From contig CAYNMD010000006.1 in the NCBI GenBank assembly GCA_964398485.1, positions 1-33,057 of the forward strand: a stretch of DNA of 33,057 bases. Reading direction: 5' to 3'. This DNA is from SSEF01 sp964398485. Lineage in GTDB: Bacteria > Patescibacteriota > Minisyncoccia > Moranbacterales > UBA1568. The notes under the pieces were generated by a model. That model saw nothing but the letters and a program-made list of their open reading frames with translations, was not told the DNA's origin and ran no database searches. The position numbers and the translations under genes are program-made. Shown in pieces: positions 32,567 to 33,057 of the stretch. How positions within the stretch are numbered: the stretch's first letter is position 1; every line of letters starts with the position of its first letter.

Positions 32567-33057
32567 CTAAACACCGATACCAAAGTAGGAAAAGCCATTG
32601 GCTTCAGCCTCAGAGCGCTCCAACACATTACGGCCATCGTAGATAACATCGCCCTTCATAAGTTTCTTAAGATCCTTGTAATCAACCACTCGGAACTCAT
32701 CCCACTCGGTACAGATAACGAGAGTATCGACACCTTTGACAGCATCCAAAGCCTTCTTGGTATAGGTAAGTTTTGGATGGGTAAGTTGCCTTTGGGTATT
32801 TTCCATCGCCACCGGGTCAAATGCTTTTACCTTGGCCCCTTCCTCAAGAAAGAGTTTGATATTTTCGATTGCTGGTGCCTCACGAATATCATCGGTCCGT
32901 GGCTTAAAAGCGAGCCCCCATACCCCAATAGTTTTATCTTTTAATTTCCCCCCAAACACTTCTTTGAGTTTGATAAATGGCTTAATTCGCTGGGCCACAT
33001 TGACGTCATTGACCGTCTCAATGATATGAAAATGAGAATTATATTCCCGACCAGTTT
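32567..33057 (-). CDS. ugd: UDP-glucose 6-dehydrogenase, C-terminal part (cut by window edge)
   Basis: About 163 residues of a nucleotide-sugar dehydrogenase whose start lies beyond the right edge. The frame is open to the edge and begins in TGREYNSHFHIIETVNDVN, the family's linker helix. It is followed by TIGVWGLAFKPRTDDIREAP and FDPVAMENTQ, which mark the UDP-glucose (UDP-binding) domain, and ends in GRNVLERSEAEANGFSYFGIG. The catalytic cysteine would lie in the missing part. It makes UDP-glucuronate from UDP-glucose with NAD+. The sequence differs from the dehydrogenase at 6263 and belongs to the Ugd rather than the WecC branch. Confidence 0.93.
   Translation of the reverse strand, partial: TGREYNSHFHIIETVNDVNVAQRIKPFIKLKEVFGGKLKDKTIGVWGLAFKPRTDDIREAPAIENIKLFLEEGAKVKAFDPVAMENTQRQLTHPKLTYTKKALDAVKGVDTLVICTEWDEFRVVDYKDLKKLMKGDVIYDGRNVLERSEAEANGFSYFGIGV

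Noticed and set aside
1..33057. CRISPR arrays, tRNA or rRNA genes, IS elements
   Set aside because: No regular spaced repeats, no tRNA cloverleaf with conserved T-arm, no rRNA segments, and no transposase or integrase frame were found.

Overview
This window is a bacterial surface-glycan biosynthesis region. About 25 genes can be supported, and at least 19 of them make, move, polymerise or attach sugars. There are five GT4-type glycosyltransferases, one GT2, and five large multi-pass membrane proteins of the GT-C kind. There are also two nucleotide-sugar dehydrogenases, an O-antigen-ligase-type polymerase/ligase, a Wzx-type flippase, an AglD/YbhN-type membrane protein and an LCP wall-ligase. 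No rRNA, tRNA, IS transposase or CRISPR array was seen. TGA is used as a stop and GC content is moderate by eye. Most starts have no Shine-Dalgarno sequence and several promoters sit within a few bases of the ATG. Together with LCP plus lipid-linked glycan genes and several orphan families, this suggests a Candidate Phyla Radiation (Patescibacteria) genome. That assignment is inference; no marker gene here proves it.

Layout. (1) 55-5826, minus strand: a tight block of small alarmone-type HD hydrolase, GT4, O-antigen ligase, GT4 and LCP protein. (2) 5827-6205: a divergent, non-coding, hairpin-rich gap ending in a good promoter. (3) 6263-12882, plus strand: UDP-sugar dehydrogenase, small Cys-containing membrane protein, GT2, an AT-richer HExxH putative metalloprotease, GT4 and a large GT-C-like protein. 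(4) 12883-13563: a non-coding island with a predicted cloverleaf-like fold flanked by two related perfect hairpins. (5) 13564-15025: a CobW/COG0523 metallochaperone GTPase and a small anchored protein, divergently transcribed from back-to-back, nearly leaderless promoters that share a palindrome. (6) 15052-19855, plus: GT4, divergent RtcB RNA ligase, thymidylate-kinase-like protein, Wzx flippase. (7) 19983-20375: a small membrane protein with its own promoter, SD and terminator. (8) 20472-24533, minus: a beta-helix/coiled-coil/degenerate-CapA fusion and a GT39-like protein. (9) 24624-30413, plus: two tandem GT-C paralogues and a second GT39-like protein. (10) 30433-33057, minus: AglD/YbhN-like protein, GT4, and UDP-glucose dehydrogenase cut by the window edge.

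How they fit together (inference). The two dehydrogenases supply uronic-acid sugars. GT2 and GT4 enzymes build lipid-linked units at the cytoplasmic face, Wzx exports them, and GT-C enzymes add sugars from polyprenyl carriers outside. The O-antigen-ligase-type protein polymerises or transfers chains, and the LCP protein attaches them to the wall.

The most unusual items are the structured island at 13160-13545, the beta-helix protein with a CapA-like domain that has lost its metal ligands, the HExxH protein inside the glycosyltransferase operon, and the divergent RtcB.
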